Assembly (NCBI GenBank): GCA_016801885.1
Contig: CM028885.1
Span: 20,905,834-20,969,833, forward strand
Direction: 5' to 3'
Source of the DNA: Toxotes chatareus
Taxonomy: Eukaryota > Chordata > Actinopteri > Toxotidae
DNA length: 64,000 bases
The position numbers and the translations under genes are program-made. This document shows, piece after piece, positions 12,101 to 24,025 of the stretch (the first letter of the stretch is position 1; each line of letters opens with the position of its first letter). Below the pieces are notes generated by a model, which searched no databases, was not told where the DNA came from, and was given only the letters and a program-made list of their open reading frames with translations.

Positions 12101-14146
12101 CTGAGAACTTAATTGACTAAACAAAACAATGGAGTCACGCACTAACATTAGAAATGACTAAAGGGGCTTTTAGGGAAGAGATCCAAATCAAAAAAAGTCG
12201 GTGAAGGAACAGGAATGGAAGCCCCTTCAAATCACAAAGGACTACATATTTTAACGCTGACTAGTTTGTATCCACAGCAACAAATGCTCAAAGGAGTACA
12301 CAAACACATACAAATACATATGTGTAGGTGCACATATTGCAATTATTGTTTGCTGTTTGTATCCATCTCAGCTGCAATGTCTCAATGTCTTTTCGGTATG
12401 GTCCCACTGCACTGTGTCTGCCAACATAAAGTGGACTCTCTCTCAGCAAGCCATCCTTCAAAGTGACAGTTCGGCTATGCCACAACAGTTGCGAGTGTGC
12501 CTCTAGAAATAGCCTGCATGCAGATTCTACTGACATGTACTACAAGGAATTTTTTCTTTTTTCTTTTTTTGTGGTTTATAACCTTTTGCATCTTGTGATC
12601 CCTGTCTAATATTTTAGGCTGTGGAGGTGCTGAAAGCCGAACGTGTTGGACATGGTTACAGAACCCTGGAAGACCAAGTCCTGTACAAAAATCTGCTGGC
12701 TCAAAACATGCACTTTGAGGTAAGGAAATATCCAAATTCATCGCTATTTCCATCAAAACAGCCGAGTCACCAATAAGGTTATTAATTTGTGCCTGCATTA
12801 AAAATGCAGATATGCTGAAATGAGCCTGTTATGTAATCAGCTGAATGTACTATGTGCTGTTCATCGTCACACACTGATAACTTTGATCATTACAGACGGA
12901 AGGTGAGATTGTTTTATCAGGTAATTATAGTGATACAGTTGACTGACAGTAGCTCAGTCCCCAGTGGTGACACAGTGATACAGTGACCCCTAGTGGGGAC
13001 TTAAGTGTTACAACCGGTAGGAGAACAGCTGCAACAGTTAGGTCTCTGAGAGCTCGCTGTGCTGTTCTGATTGCAGGTGTGTCCTGTTTCCAGTAAGCTG
13101 ACAGGAGCCTGCGACCCGGACTTCACCAAGCATCCTGTCATCACGTGAGCTGCTTTTATTTCACGTGACATTCTGTTAGTTAACCTGCATTAAAGCATAT
13201 GTAGACACTTACTCATTTTCTTTGGATTTCATTACTTCCTTTATGCAGGTTCAGGAAGGACAAGGCCAACTACTCCCTGAACACAGATGACCCTCTGATC
13301 TTCAACTCAACCCTGCACCTCGACTACAGCACCGCACACAAGTACATGGGATTCACCGAGGAGGAATTCAAACGACTGGTGAGATCAAATGCATGAATAA
13401 TTGGGGCAGTGGTTCACAGAAAGAAGGTGTTTGAATGTGGTTTGAAATGATAGCATGGGGAGCAGATACCCTGTGCACGGCGATGCCTTTGTCCGCTGCT
13501 AATGAAAGCAGGAACAAAAGATCAAAGAAGTATTCCACTGGGCACTGAAAAGCTTCAGTCCCATTGAAACTTTACATCCAGGTTCATCAGGTTAGCCTAT
13601 GCACTGAGTTTGACTGGAATGGGGAACACTGCTGGCTTGGCTCCGTCCAAAAGTAACAGAATGTACCAGGCTGTTTTTTGGCGGGGTGCAGTGACTTCAT
13701 TAAGTCTCAGCTGGTTGCCTGGCAATCCCATGATGTCGACTCCAGGAAGAACCCACCCCCCGTTAAACCATAAAGTACTATTTTTATATTTTAGTTTTTG
13801 TACAGATTAAACAAACAAAATATAACACCTTCATTAGTGAGCTTATGAGGTACCTTGACCAAGCCAGGCTAGCTGTTTCCCTGTTTCCAGTCTGTAACAC
13901 CAAACTACCATACAATTACTAAAGTGATATCAGTCGTCTCACCTAACTCTCAGCAAGAAGGCAAACATCAAACTACTAAAGTGAATTTATAACCTGACAG
14001 CACACTAAAATTGCTCTTTATTGACTTCTTGTGTCTTATAGAACATCAAGTCTGCAGAGTCGAGCTTCCTGCCTGAGGAGGAGAAGAAAGAGCTAGTCTA
14101 TAAATTGCGTGAGGCCTATGGGATGATACAGAGCACTGCCTTTTAA
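2313..14146 (+). CDS. ada: Adenosine deaminase, complete, 11 coding exons
   Basis: Hydrolytic deamination of adenosine and deoxyadenosine to inosine and deoxyinosine in purine salvage; mostly cytosolic, Zn-dependent TIM barrel. Exons: 2313-2357, 5393-5454, 6219-6341, 7809-7952, 8074-8189, 9242-9366, 11976-12047, 12618-12719, 13077-13144, 13249-13378, 14042-14146, all with GT-AG introns and consistent phase. They sum to 1092 nt, 363 residues plus stop, the length I remember for human ADA. Visible catalytic set: HVHLDG (His19, His21), HAGE (His217, Glu220), VGHG (His241) and NTDDPL (Asp299, Asp300), i.e. all zinc ligands and the general acid/base residues. The internal exons reproduce the human lengths I recall, except exon 6 (one codon shorter) and exon 9 (one codon longer). 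The N-terminus is four residues longer than human. The protein ends inside exon 11 after GMIQSTAF, without the small twelfth exon of mammals. The start is the ATG 15 codons before the exon 1 donor. Convergent with pkig. Confidence 0.97.
5569..5582 (+). promoter_or_regulatory. CTCF-like motif in ada intron 2
   Basis: ccacctgggggcag matches the CTCF core consensus as I remember it (CCASYAGRKGGCRS) with one mismatch. It may simply be the end of a dispersed repeat, since similar short motifs are common in fish introns. Occupancy is unknown. Confidence 0.3.
7360..7379. repeat. Poly(A) run in ada intron 3
   Basis: Twenty consecutive A bases. No retroposed gene body is recognised before it. Confidence 0.9.
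8535..8700. repeat. Dispersed gctaacatgcta-type repeat in ada intron 5
   Basis: Repeated tagcatgctaa and ctaacatgct words in both orientations, a pattern I associate with dispersed elements in percomorph introns. It has no coding capacity. The boundaries are approximate. Confidence 0.5.
9083..9118. repeat. (GT)n(AT)n compound microsatellite in ada intron 5
   Basis: About twelve gt units run directly into five at units, about 120 bases before exon 6. Confidence 0.95.
13565..14000. repeat. Dispersed repeat in ada intron 10 (ctaactctcagcaagaaggc family)
   Basis: Contains ggcttggctccgtccaaaagtaac and, near the right end, gccaggctagctgtttccc and ctaactctcagcaagaaggc. The same words recur at about 20640-21060 and 56515-56800, partly in the opposite orientation, so this is an interspersed family. 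I see no coding capacity. Confidence 0.55.
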
Positions 14147-15045
14147 ACATTGTTGAGGAAATCTGAGGAGAAACGTGACCTAACCCAGGGACAAATCGCT
14201 CTGAACCCTTAATCCCTCCACTGGATACAGGGAATGTATCCAGAGATAAAACCTATAGTATATCACATATGTTGTTTATCATAAAGCTGCTCCCTTCACC
14301 TCATATATCTGTACATCATCCACGTTAGGGCTTATATTTTGCCAGTATTCCATCTAAGTACTTACATACCTTTAATACTTTAGTTTACAGCACAGTTTGG
14401 GGAGATGCCGTGGTGCTCTGCAAGGTGCAAGGAAGTGTTTTTTTGTTTATATAGCAATTTTTTTTTATATCAGAACTCTGGATACACTTTTCATCTTGTG
14501 TTTACATCCTGTCGTCATAAAGAGAATCAGGGAACCTTCAGGTATCATTCATCTCTGTCATAGCTGAAACTTTGTTATAGTACGCTAAACATTTGTGGTA
14601 AAGAGTGAGAGCAAGTGATAAAGGATAAATGAAAGCAGTGCTGACTATGAACTTACTACTTATGGGATAAATTTGGTTTACTGTGAACATTCATTGTTTG
14701 GTTTAAGGGTGAAATGAGGAAATCCAGTTTTACAAACATAAGTGCTTTTTGCCCACCACATGCAAAACTACAGGACACATCAGGTACAAACAGCGCAATA
14801 CCAAAAGTCCAGTCTTACATTTCAACACTAGGTGGCACACTGTTGTCGCCTTGCTGGACAAACCACTGGTGACTTAATGTGGTTTTGCACTTCACAATTA
14901 CTCTCTCAATTATTTTGATGTATATATTTATTTAAAATACTTTTTTCATGTCTCTAAATGAAAAAGCAGTTCCATTTGTAAGAGTCACAGCTCGCACTTG
15001 TGAAAAATATATTTGACCATAATAAAAGCTACTATGAAAATGCAT
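14147..15045 (+). other. ada: ada 3' UTR
   Basis: Runs from the ada stop to a canonical aataaa at 15021-15026, so cleavage is expected about 15-25 bases later. The only ORFs are trivial. The 3' end is about 90 bases before the inserted transposon. Confidence 0.7.
15021..15026 (+). terminator. ada: ada polyadenylation signal
   Basis: The first canonical AATAAA after the ada stop in the right orientation. Confidence 0.65.
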
Positions 15046-15132
15046 GTCAGACTACTTCTTTATGCTGATAATCTGCTGCTACAGCAATTTCAAATAATTT
15101 TCTAAGCCCTGCCAGCCTTTCCAGTCCGTATA

Positions 15133-15913
15133 CACTCACTAAGCACTTTATTAGAAACACCTGTGCACCTGCTTCTTCATGGTATTATCCAGTCAGCCAA
15201 TCATGAGGCAGCATGACATCATGCAGGCGCAGGTGAGGAGCTTCAGTTAATGTTCACATCAAACTCCAGAAAGGGAAAAAATGTGATCTTAGTGACTTTG
15301 TGGCACTATTGTTGGTGCCAGACAGGCTGATTGGAGTATTTTCTGAAACTACTGATCTTCACTGATTTTCACACATAACAGTCTCTCGAAGTTTCACTCA
15401 GTATGAAGCCCCCCCAGTAAGCAACAGTCCTGTTGATGAGAGAGGTCAGAGCAGAATGGTCAGACTGACTGGAGCTGACAGAAAAGCTACGGTATCTCAG
15501 ATAATCACTCCTTACAACTGTGTTGAGCTGAAAAGCTTCTCAGAATGACCAACACGTTCAACCTTGATGTGGATGGACTACAACAGCAGAGACCACGTCG
15601 GGTTCCAGTTCTGTCAGCCAAGAACAGAAATCTGAGGCTGCAGTGGGCACACTCTCACCAAAACTGGACAGTTAAAGACCAGAAAAAGGTGGCCTGGTCT
15701 GATGAATCTAGATTGAATCCAGTAGAACACCTCCTGGTAGAACAGGAGACTGGCAGCGTGAGTGTGCAGCTGATAAATCATGGACAAGAATCTCAAAAGG
15801 ATGTCCCCAACATCTTATGGAATCAATACCATGAGGAACTGAGGCTGTTTGAGGACCAAGGGACAAACTATCCAGTATTACCATGGTGTTCCTAATAAAG
15901 TGCTCAGTGAGTT
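15133..15913 (+). mobile_element. Internally deleted Tc1/mariner-like DNA transposon
   Basis: The left end (cactcactaagcactttatt) and right end (ctaataaagtgctcagtgag) form terminal inverted repeats, flanked by TA on each side (15131-15132 and 15914-15915) as expected for Tc1/mariner target duplication. The interior still shows words of the transposase gene: the helix-turn-helix region (disrupted by stops and indels), then QRPRRVPVLSAKNRNLRLQW and W-SDES, near the first catalytic Asp region. At about 15710 it jumps directly to LNPVEHL, characteristic of the C-terminal part before the last acidic residue. The middle of the DDE domain is missing, so the copy is dead and non-autonomous. At about 780 bases it is shorter than the 1.2-1.3 kb usual for full-length relatives. 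Confidence 0.8.
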
Positions 15914-16290
15914 TATACGTTTCATTTTTTTTAAATTATACTATAAAGAGGTGAATATAAAGAGGAAATTTTCTGAAGGCTTGCACTTGCTAAAAGTCTA
16001 TACAGTTTGCAGATAAACGGCTGTTTCTTGATTGTATAAAGTGATAAATGGGAACACTGGGAAATGTAATGTAGGTGGAAACGTAAACACTGGCATCCTG
16101 TGGCCATCCTAATGTACACAAAAGCTGCATTCAGTAATATTTATGGCTCTGGAACAACTCAGAGCTCATCTCATTAATCCTGCCTGGCTGGGACTCACTA
16201 CCTTTACAGCTCCTGCGCCTGCCGCGTTCAATAAAACAGAAACTTGCCAAACGCCACGTGAATTACGCCGGAAAACATATAATACAACAG
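15914..16290. other. Short intergenic gap between the transposon and the pkig 3' end
   Basis: No gene seen. AT-rich, with scattered short frames only. Confidence 0.5.
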
Positions 16291-16933
16291 TTACAGTAAT
16301 TCATAAGTATTTTATTACACAAAGAAAATTGCTATCACAAAGTTATCACTGAACATTTAGCAATAAATATGAAGTCCGTACACGACAGTATAATGGCGAC
16401 TATGGTTGTTACTAAAAAAAAAAAAAAAAAAAAGAAGACTCGACGATGAAATTGAACAAGAGGGTCACAAACACACACACACACACACACACATAGAAAG
16501 AAAATGACAAACAGGTGATTATGAATACACCCTCCATGACACGGTTCCATATTAGGCTGGAACAACGTTTCGAGTGTTGTTATAAATGAATTCTGTTCAG
16601 CTCAGTCCATCTCCACAGACATTAATCCAAAGTTTCTGTGCTTTCTCGACTCGTCAGGAATATAAATGACTAACAGAGTATGAAGCAAAAGCATCTCAAA
16701 TGTCAGTTCTACTCTGTTCTGTTCCCAATGTTACAATCTGATCCAATAAAAAGGCGAACATTTAGAGCCGTGGAAGCCCCAAACAGGCCGGCAGTGAGCG
16801 AAGGTGTCCTCATGTCCGCTTAGGACAACCAATATACACTCTCTCTTTCCTTTCCCCATGTCTCACCACTTTCACCTGCTTCCTCTCTACTTTTCTCTCC
16901 TCGGCTCTGCCCCCCTTCAGTCTCTGGCTGGGT
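16291..16933 (-). other. pkig: pkig 3' UTR
   Basis: Follows the pkig stop on the minus strand down to a candidate minus-strand AATAAA (tttatt at 16311-16316). It contains an A20 run (about 16414-16433 on the plus strand) and a (CA)n run (about 16467-16493). The exact 3' end is not provable from sequence. Confidence 0.5.
16467..16493. repeat. (CA)n microsatellite in the pkig 3' UTR
   Basis: About twelve ca units, just downstream of a poly(A) run. Confidence 0.95.
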
Positions 16934-18112
16934 TTAGGAGGGGCCTCCACTTCCCTGGGCGTCTTGGCTGGTGGAGCCCTCTGCCTCAGGGGCTGGGGAG
17001 GCCCCCGGGTCTCCTTCTGGGGGGAAAACGTGGGAAACAATATGCGCAGAGATCAGTCACAGTGTATATAATAAAGCTCAGAAATGGTTTGGCATTCCTC
17101 ACAGCAGGGAATAAATCTGCTTTCACGCTCCCGAAGGAAATAAATAATGAGAATTCTGAGGAAGGAACTACAACTTCCTGTAGCAACACAGTGTCAGCAT
17201 GATAAGAGATTATTTCTAAATTTGAGGTTTCCCACCAGAGCAGTGTTAAGAGTAGTTTGATTTATAGCGGTCAAATTGCTTATTCATGTCATGGGAAACT
17301 TGTCTTTGACTTTGAAGGAAGTCAGGAAGAACAAAGACTTAACACAAAATTGTCCGACTGGGGATTTGCGTCATATTGCAACATGTTCCTGGCAACAACT
17401 TGACACTCTACTGAGAGTAAAGGAAGCAAGGACGAGCTGTCATTGTGCTGCCGTTATGGCTCATTTAGTGCTGAGGCGACAACAATCCAATCTCACTGAG
17501 ATTACAATCTAGATAATACCACCTGTCTGTGTTTTGATATGTTGGTGCCCTCAGGTCCAGGGGCTGGTTTCTCAAAAGTAGACTGTGACTACAGCTCATG
17601 TCAAAGTATTTGTCAGACTTCAGACAATTCATGCACTGCACAAAGCTGTGCAGCTCTCCATGTGACAATCCTCGTAACAGTACATAACAGTACATCACTA
17701 GCGATGAGAGTCGTGGTGAGGATGGGGGTTAATAGCTGAATAATCCACCCTCACCAGTGTCAGGCTCTAACTTTGTCAAAATCCAAACTTAAAACTGTCT
17801 AACTTGCATTAAGTTAATCTAATTAAGACCGGTCTAACACTACGGACTAGTCTAGAATATCTTTGTGAAGCGGCCCCCTGGTCTTTAGCACACATGTATG
17901 CATATTTCCTTTGCTTTTACACTATATTACACATGTATTCAGATATCAGTTCACTGACCTGCAGCCTTCAGGTCCATCTCTGCCAGGTCTTTGGTGAGTT
18001 CACTGGTGCTGGCCACTACTGTCCCCTCCCCTGAGATATCGGGCACTGCGTTCCTGCGGCCTGTGCGATCACAGTTGATGAAGTCTGAGTACGACGTCTC
18101 CACGTCCATCAT
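16934..18112 (-). CDS. pkig: cAMP-dependent protein kinase inhibitor gamma, complete, 2 coding exons
   Basis: Heat-stable inhibitor that binds the free catalytic subunit of PKA as a pseudosubstrate and helps export it from the nucleus. Coding exons on the minus strand: 18112-17959 and 17016-16934, joined in phase 1, 78 residues (human PKIG, as I recall it, 76). The N-terminus MMDVETSYSDFINC matches the human pattern. The pseudosubstrate CDRTGRRNAVPD lies at residues 14-25, with Arg16, Arg19 and Arg20 in place and Ala22 replacing the phospho-acceptor. A leucine-rich export-like segment, LTKDLAEMDL, spans residues 39-48. The C-terminus is low-complexity, rich in Gly/Ser/Pro/Glu. The first of two adjacent ATGs is chosen as in mammals; the exon continues 5' to an acceptor at 18141-18142, so the 5' UTR is spliced. 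Upstream lies a repeat-filled intron of up to about 20 kb. Confidence 0.95.
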
Positions 18113-20324
18113 CTGTCCATGACCAGCGCTCTCATTACACCTGCCAGAGGGAGGAGGGGATGTCAGACGGCTGCGAAGGTGTTGCAAGAAGCAAATAAAT
18201 CACCCTGCTGTCTCCCTTCGTGGTCTGCAGGGCCTGTGGGAGGACGCACCACTGTGTCCTGTGCATTTCTACTTCAGTAGAATCAACGTGACACAAAAAA
18301 ATGGGAAAAAAAGCACACAGTGCTGAGCTATTTAAGAGGCAACTGAGGATGACCAGTGCAGCAGTGCAGAGAGAGAGTGTGGGCAGAAAGGGGCCACTTC
18401 AGAAGCATTTCAGCTGAGAGAGAATTAATAAAAAAGAAGAGTGACAGAATGACGGTGATATAATTGCCATTTCTATTTCTGCACAGCGAGTAATGACACT
18501 CCCGAAATCTGTGCTAACTGGTCGTCCTAAAAACAAAAAAGCTGCATAAAATCTCTCTGGGCTCCCACTTGCATCGTCAAACACCACTACTACAGTCCAT
18601 TTGTCCTTAAAGTACTGACACAGCAAGGATTTTAAAAAGTGGGCTGGAAAAGGCACTGATCAATATGGAAAGCCAGAGTAAAAGAGCTTTAAAGCATTCA
18701 AGGGACAAGCAGAGGTGGGGCCAGAAAGAGCCCAAGCAATAAAGGCGAGTCGAACTCCCATTTGCCATTCACTCCTCTTCAGTTTCCTGTTCTCAGTCCA
18801 TATTTAACTAGGTCATGGACCCTGCCAACCACTAAAACACTATACAGCTGGTAACTCCTCAGAGAAAAGAGGACAAATAATCAGACTGCTCCAGAAAAGA
18901 CGAGGAATAGAAATAGAATGGAAGAATAGAAAAGCATAGAAAAGATAAGGAAGTAACAGAAGGAAACAGTCCTCTGATGCAAAGAAAGAGACTGTGTTTT
19001 CAGACTGTGAATGTCATCACAGCTGCTCCTGTCCTACAGCCTCAGTCCCCGAAGACCTCTCCCGGCAGGCCGGCACAGATAGCCAAGACCTCACTGCTGC
19101 GTAATGGGCAGCTACAGACTTACCCCTCTTATAAAGCGTGTAACACTACAACCATGACAGAACAGCTGAGCAGCGAAGCTATGAATCTTTAAGACACATG
19201 AGGGGGTTGAAGTCTCGAATGGAAACAAGTAGAAGAATGGCAGAGGAATAAAAACGAGCTGGCAGACACGGCTACAACACGCTGACCCGGGGCCAGTCTG
19301 TTCCCAAACGCTTTCGCTCGCATTCCTTTAGCATTATTCAAAAGGTCCCACAATCGTCGTCTCTCTCTTATGCACAGCATGTGTACCAAAAAGGAAGCAC
19401 CCTGGGTCATTCCCTGGGAGGTCACGAGCCACGCAGATGTAGGCGATGCTGTTTGGGAATGTGAAATTTGCAGTGAAGGTCAATGTTTAGGCCCCTGTAG
19501 GTAAGAGCAGTACCTCAAGAAATGTCACTGCGTTCTGGACTGCTGGCATTTCCCTGAGTGCTCCTACCAAACACAAGAGCCACACTGTATTTCCGACTGC
19601 AGATGGTGGTGTGGTCCTCTGACAGACCGTCATCTACAGTCATTAGTGAGCCAAAGAACCGTGGGAGGCCAGTGGCTCACAGGTTCATAATTATACCTTC
19701 TACCTTTTCCACAACCTTGAGTTCAAACAACTGAGGCTTTCACTAACTACCAATTAGAGCTGAGCGATTTCAGGAAAATATGTAACTTTGATTTTTCTGA
19801 CTAAACTGTTTTTGTGCCCTACATAGACCAAGACAAACAAGATATTAATGTGCATCACAAACATGCTATTATATTCACTTATCTTGTTTGTACAGTAATA
19901 GAATCAGATAAAATCATGTGGTTGATTATTGTCAACATCCTCTCGGGATTTGTTTATTTTTCAAGCCAGTAAGTTAGAGAAGTAGTTTACTTACTAAACA
20001 ATATTCAAATATAATTACAACATTGACAGCATCATTCTATTTATTGATTAGATAAACAGATAAGTAGGCCAGCTGACCTACGGTAATAATGACAAACTGC
20101 TGGAAGCATATGATAATGGCTGGTATCTGACTAACGATCCCTGACAATACTCTTTAGCGTTGAAACAGTTAACTGATTAATTGATTACTCATCCACAGAG
20201 GAATAATCAGTATCTAATTTTTACTCTAGTTTTCTTTCTTATACATTTTTGTAAACTGAATGTGTTTTGCTTTCAAGACATCACCTTGGTGTGTGGGAAA
20301 ATGTGATGGGCGTGTTTTTTGGAT

Positions 20325-20425
20325 TTTGTTTTTTACTATTTTCTGACATTTTGTAGATGAAATGATTAACTGATACAAACAAAATCAATAGATTACAATG
20401 ATCATTAGTTGAGGGCCTAACACAG
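20325..20425 (-). repeat. Dispersed repeat, attatcgattaat family, partial
   Basis: In reverse orientation it reads ctaatgatcattgtaatcta and, further on, atctacaaaatgtcagaaaa, the signature of a family with more than ten copies in this window (see 25329-25675). Confidence 0.6.
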
Positions 20426-20639
20426 GCTGATGGGAAGAGCAGCTTCACAGCTCTTAATTTTTTAACGCGATTTGTGACAGAGAGAGAACGAAGAGGCGAC
20501 AGCACACACAGAGCCTTTTAACAGACAAAATTTACTTTATTAGCTACAGCTGCTATAAATTCAGTGGCTGCAGTTACCATTAAGCCGCAACAGCAGCAAC
20601 CTTGCTGTGAACTTTCAGCTGCTACAGCTTAAGATTTAA

Positions 20640-21060
20640 TTATATCAATTACTGCAATATATTGGGAAATTGATTTGCCAAGAGCAAGATGCGCAAACTG
20701 ATATCACTCACATATCTGTACTTTAAGTATGAAACTGCCGGCAGCAGCAGGCTACGTTAGCTAAGTGTAAAGACTGGAAATGGGGTAAATAGCTAACCTG
20801 GCTCTGCCCAAAGCTAACAAAATGGTCCAAGCCAATAATGTCCACATAAAACTGCAAATTGATGATTTTTTTTTAAGCTTCTGTGATTGTATAAAGTGAA
20901 CAAGATAAACGATGTTAATAATGAGTGAGCTTTAGAGGTGGATTTTGTTTCCCCTGGACAGAGCCACGTTAGCCAGGTTAGCCGTTTCCTCCCGTTTCTA
21001 GCCTTTGTGCTAAGGTAGGTTAGCTTGCTGGCTAGCTAAGTGGCTGCTGGTGGTAGCTTT
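20640..21060. repeat. Dispersed repeat (ctggctctgcccaaagctaac family)
   Basis: Holds gggaaattgatttgccaaga and taacctggctctgcccaaag, then the near-mirror gttagccaggttagccgttt. It shares these words with the copies at 13565-14000 and 56515-56800. Confidence 0.55.
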
Positions 21061-21811
21061 AAATTATACCATAACAGAATGATTACAAGAGAAATACAGA
21101 AAGCGTTGTTCACAGAAAGTTATATGAAAAAGTCCCTTTCAAATAATGATGTTAAAATGCAAAAAAAAATTAGCCCTGGTGCCAACCATAATCCATCATG
21201 AACTCAGAGTGAAAAATTTGATTGGAAGATCTTTAACTGTTAAAACACAAACAACTAGCACTGACTGTGCATCTAGTGCAGCAATGACTACGTTTGTGCA
21301 CTGTGTTATGTTTGCCTTTTTCTACTCCATTGGCCCAGTTGTTATGCGGCTTATGGGAGCCCCATCTAATTGCCATTTGTTTGTTTAATTAGTCTGCTTG
21401 CCCGTGCATGTGGATCAAATCCTACCATGAGATCATTAACAGGTTTCCATGGAGGGACGATTGCGGCGATGACGTTCTGCCTTCTGCTCTTCAGCACGTG
21501 TTTACACTCCTCTCTGCCTGACTGCCTGGTCTCAGCTGTGGCAGAAGCAGTTTAATGGCGCTGCATTTTAAAATCACTTTATTCCTGATATCCACAAAGC
21601 TCACTGTGATGATGAACTTGTTTTTGTAGCGCTGGCTGACAGACTGAAGCGGTGCTGTTCCCCTGCTGTGATTTGTATAATGCAAATGAACATGTAAAGT
21701 GACTTGGAAGCAGATGATCTGGAAAAGACGCCAATGACCTTCTGCCTGACTGAACTAATTGCAGCTCATGTTCATTAAGTGGAGTAACAGAACAGTCATT
21801 CACCATCTAGG

Positions 21812-22015
21812 CCAGCAACTAACAACTACATTACATTTTTTTATTAGTCTGTCCATAATCGTTTTGATTAGCTATTTAGTCTTTACAGTAAAATCTCAGG
21901 AAATAGTGAAAAATGTTTGTCACAAATTCCTGAACGTTTGGCATTTTTTGATAAGTGACAGCTTCATTTTCTGTACTTTAGAGACCAGAATCCTAAAAGT
22001 TGTTTTTTGGTAAAT
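21812..22015 (+). repeat. Dispersed repeat, attatcgattaat family
   Basis: Begins gccagcaactaacaactac, continues with a diverged taatcgttttgattagctat and caggaaatagtgaaaaatg. Same order of words as the other plus-orientation copies. Confidence 0.6.
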
Positions 22016-23894
22016 GACATATTTATGTGCTCTTAAAGCCACAGTGTATGCTCACTGAAATCTAAGCAGTATCTCCTGATCACACTCCAGGAATTATGAC
22101 TTATAGCACCCTTAAAGTGCATGTCCTAGTTAAATAAAAAGGGCGTCTTTATGTGAAAAGGCCAGGGTGTGTATACAGAGAGAAACTTGACACAGCTGCA
22201 CCTGGAAACACTACCACGAGACAAATGTCACAGGTGTGTATTTTCACTCAAGACAATAACAACTCAATCCTCAAAGGGAAATCGCTACAGCTCAGTTCAT
22301 GAGCTGAGCTCAGTTTGGCCTCACTCTTTCCCCCTCTCCTTCCTGCTCCAAACTGAAAGTGTGGATCATTTCCAAAGTGGGGTTTCTCAGTTTTTCAGGA
22401 AAACACCCTAATTCAAATTCTGGTAAATCCTTCATTGTGAAAGAAAGGAGCTGAATTATCATATCCACACAAAAAGCAGTATCACCTCATTGTGAATGAA
22501 AGCAAAGGCTAAACAGAAGTGCACCACAGTGGTACTTTATGCAGAGAAGTTTCCTTCATAACTGGTTTGAACATAAACAGTGACCACACCGGGCCAGTGA
22601 CATGTAACAGGAAAGGTTCTGCCATGGAGATATTAGGGACAAAATCCTTTGAGATCACTGAGGGAATATGAATCAGCATAGCCACTTACACTGGGCCCAT
22701 TAGAGAGAAAGGCTCACTACCATCCCGCTGGAGCCTTTTAAGCCTGATTTGTGAGTAATAAACTCACATTATCTGCAATAACCCATACAAAGACTGGCTT
22801 CTTGGCTGATTTCAACATCCATTAGCGCCGTCTACACGACCAATTTCAAGTCTGTCAACTAATTTTGCTGCATTTATTGACAAGGCAAAAAGCCTTCACG
22901 TGAATGAGTTTCATCTGCTTCTCATAGCAACTCAACTTTTCCAATGGCCTTTTCAACCTTGAATACTTAATGAACCACCTTTAAGTTTTAAGCTGGATGT
23001 GAGAGATGACAGAAAAAAAAAAAGCAGCTAACAATTATTTTCATTATCGATTAATATGTTGTTACACCCAGATTAGACTGAGGAAAGTCGGGGTTGACCT
23101 ATTATCATCCGAGCCAATAATCAGATCTGATATAAAGCATTTTTACAATTATCAGAATCTGATACAGACTCTAATGATGGTTGATAATTCATACTTGGGC
23201 TGCATAGATGAGATGGAGTAAAGTTGTCAGAGTTAAATGGCCACTTCGTTTTCTATTGTACATATTCAGCTATAGTAATGATTAGCAATGAAGCAGCTGC
23301 GTCTTAAATGACAGGTTGGCTTTTATCATGTTATTCATATATAACATTTAAATAACTGAAACCAACTAAAGGTTTTCCAAAGCTGTTGTGCTATAATAAA
23401 TAAAGCATAATCATGCGTTCAGAATTTAATGTCAGCCTGCGACCCCACTTTCAACTCTCTTTCACTAAACCTTCACTGCAGATGGATGCACTAAAGAAAA
23501 GGTCTAAACAGTACAGTATAGGAGTATTACACTCAACCAACACCAGTGAAGGGGGTGTGCAATGCATACAGCTATTTTCTTTTATTACAGTTTTCAGTTA
23601 ATTTTAAAGGAAATGCTGTCGGGATCTCACTGCACTGTTTAAAGATAATGTTGAAAAGTTCTCATTAAACTAAATATATGTTTAAAGGCCTTTAAACAAA
23701 GTTGTAAGCTGATGCTGAGTCTAATGACTATGAGTTTGCGTTATTTTAAATTTTGACACCAAGATTTTAATTTTTACGGCAAACATATATTGGTTTCAGT
23801 TATTAGATTTTCTATGTATTGGCCCAGTCTTGGTACCAGCTCTGTAAAAAAAACTGTCCACCCTTAAAGGAAAGCATCAAATCCTCACATTAGA

Positions 23895-24025
23895 GAAACT
23901 GAAACCAGAGTATGTTTTAGATTTTTATTTAAAAAATTACTAAACCAAATAGTAAAATGGTTGCCGATTGCCATTTTGCCATTTTCTGTTGCTTGAGGAT
24001 TAATCAACTAATAATAACAGTTCTA
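23895..24025 (-). repeat. Dispersed repeat, attatcgattaat family, partial
   Basis: The reverse-orientation words gttattattagttgattaat and agaaaatggcaaaatggcaa identify a diverged fragment. Confidence 0.45.

Noticed and set aside
15545..15895. 116-codon frame as a functional gene
   Set aside because: It is a remnant of a Tc1-like transposase with the catalytic centre deleted.
16804..17202. 132-codon plus-strand open frame
   Set aside because: It is antisense to the GC-rich last pkig exon, whose own reading is well supported.
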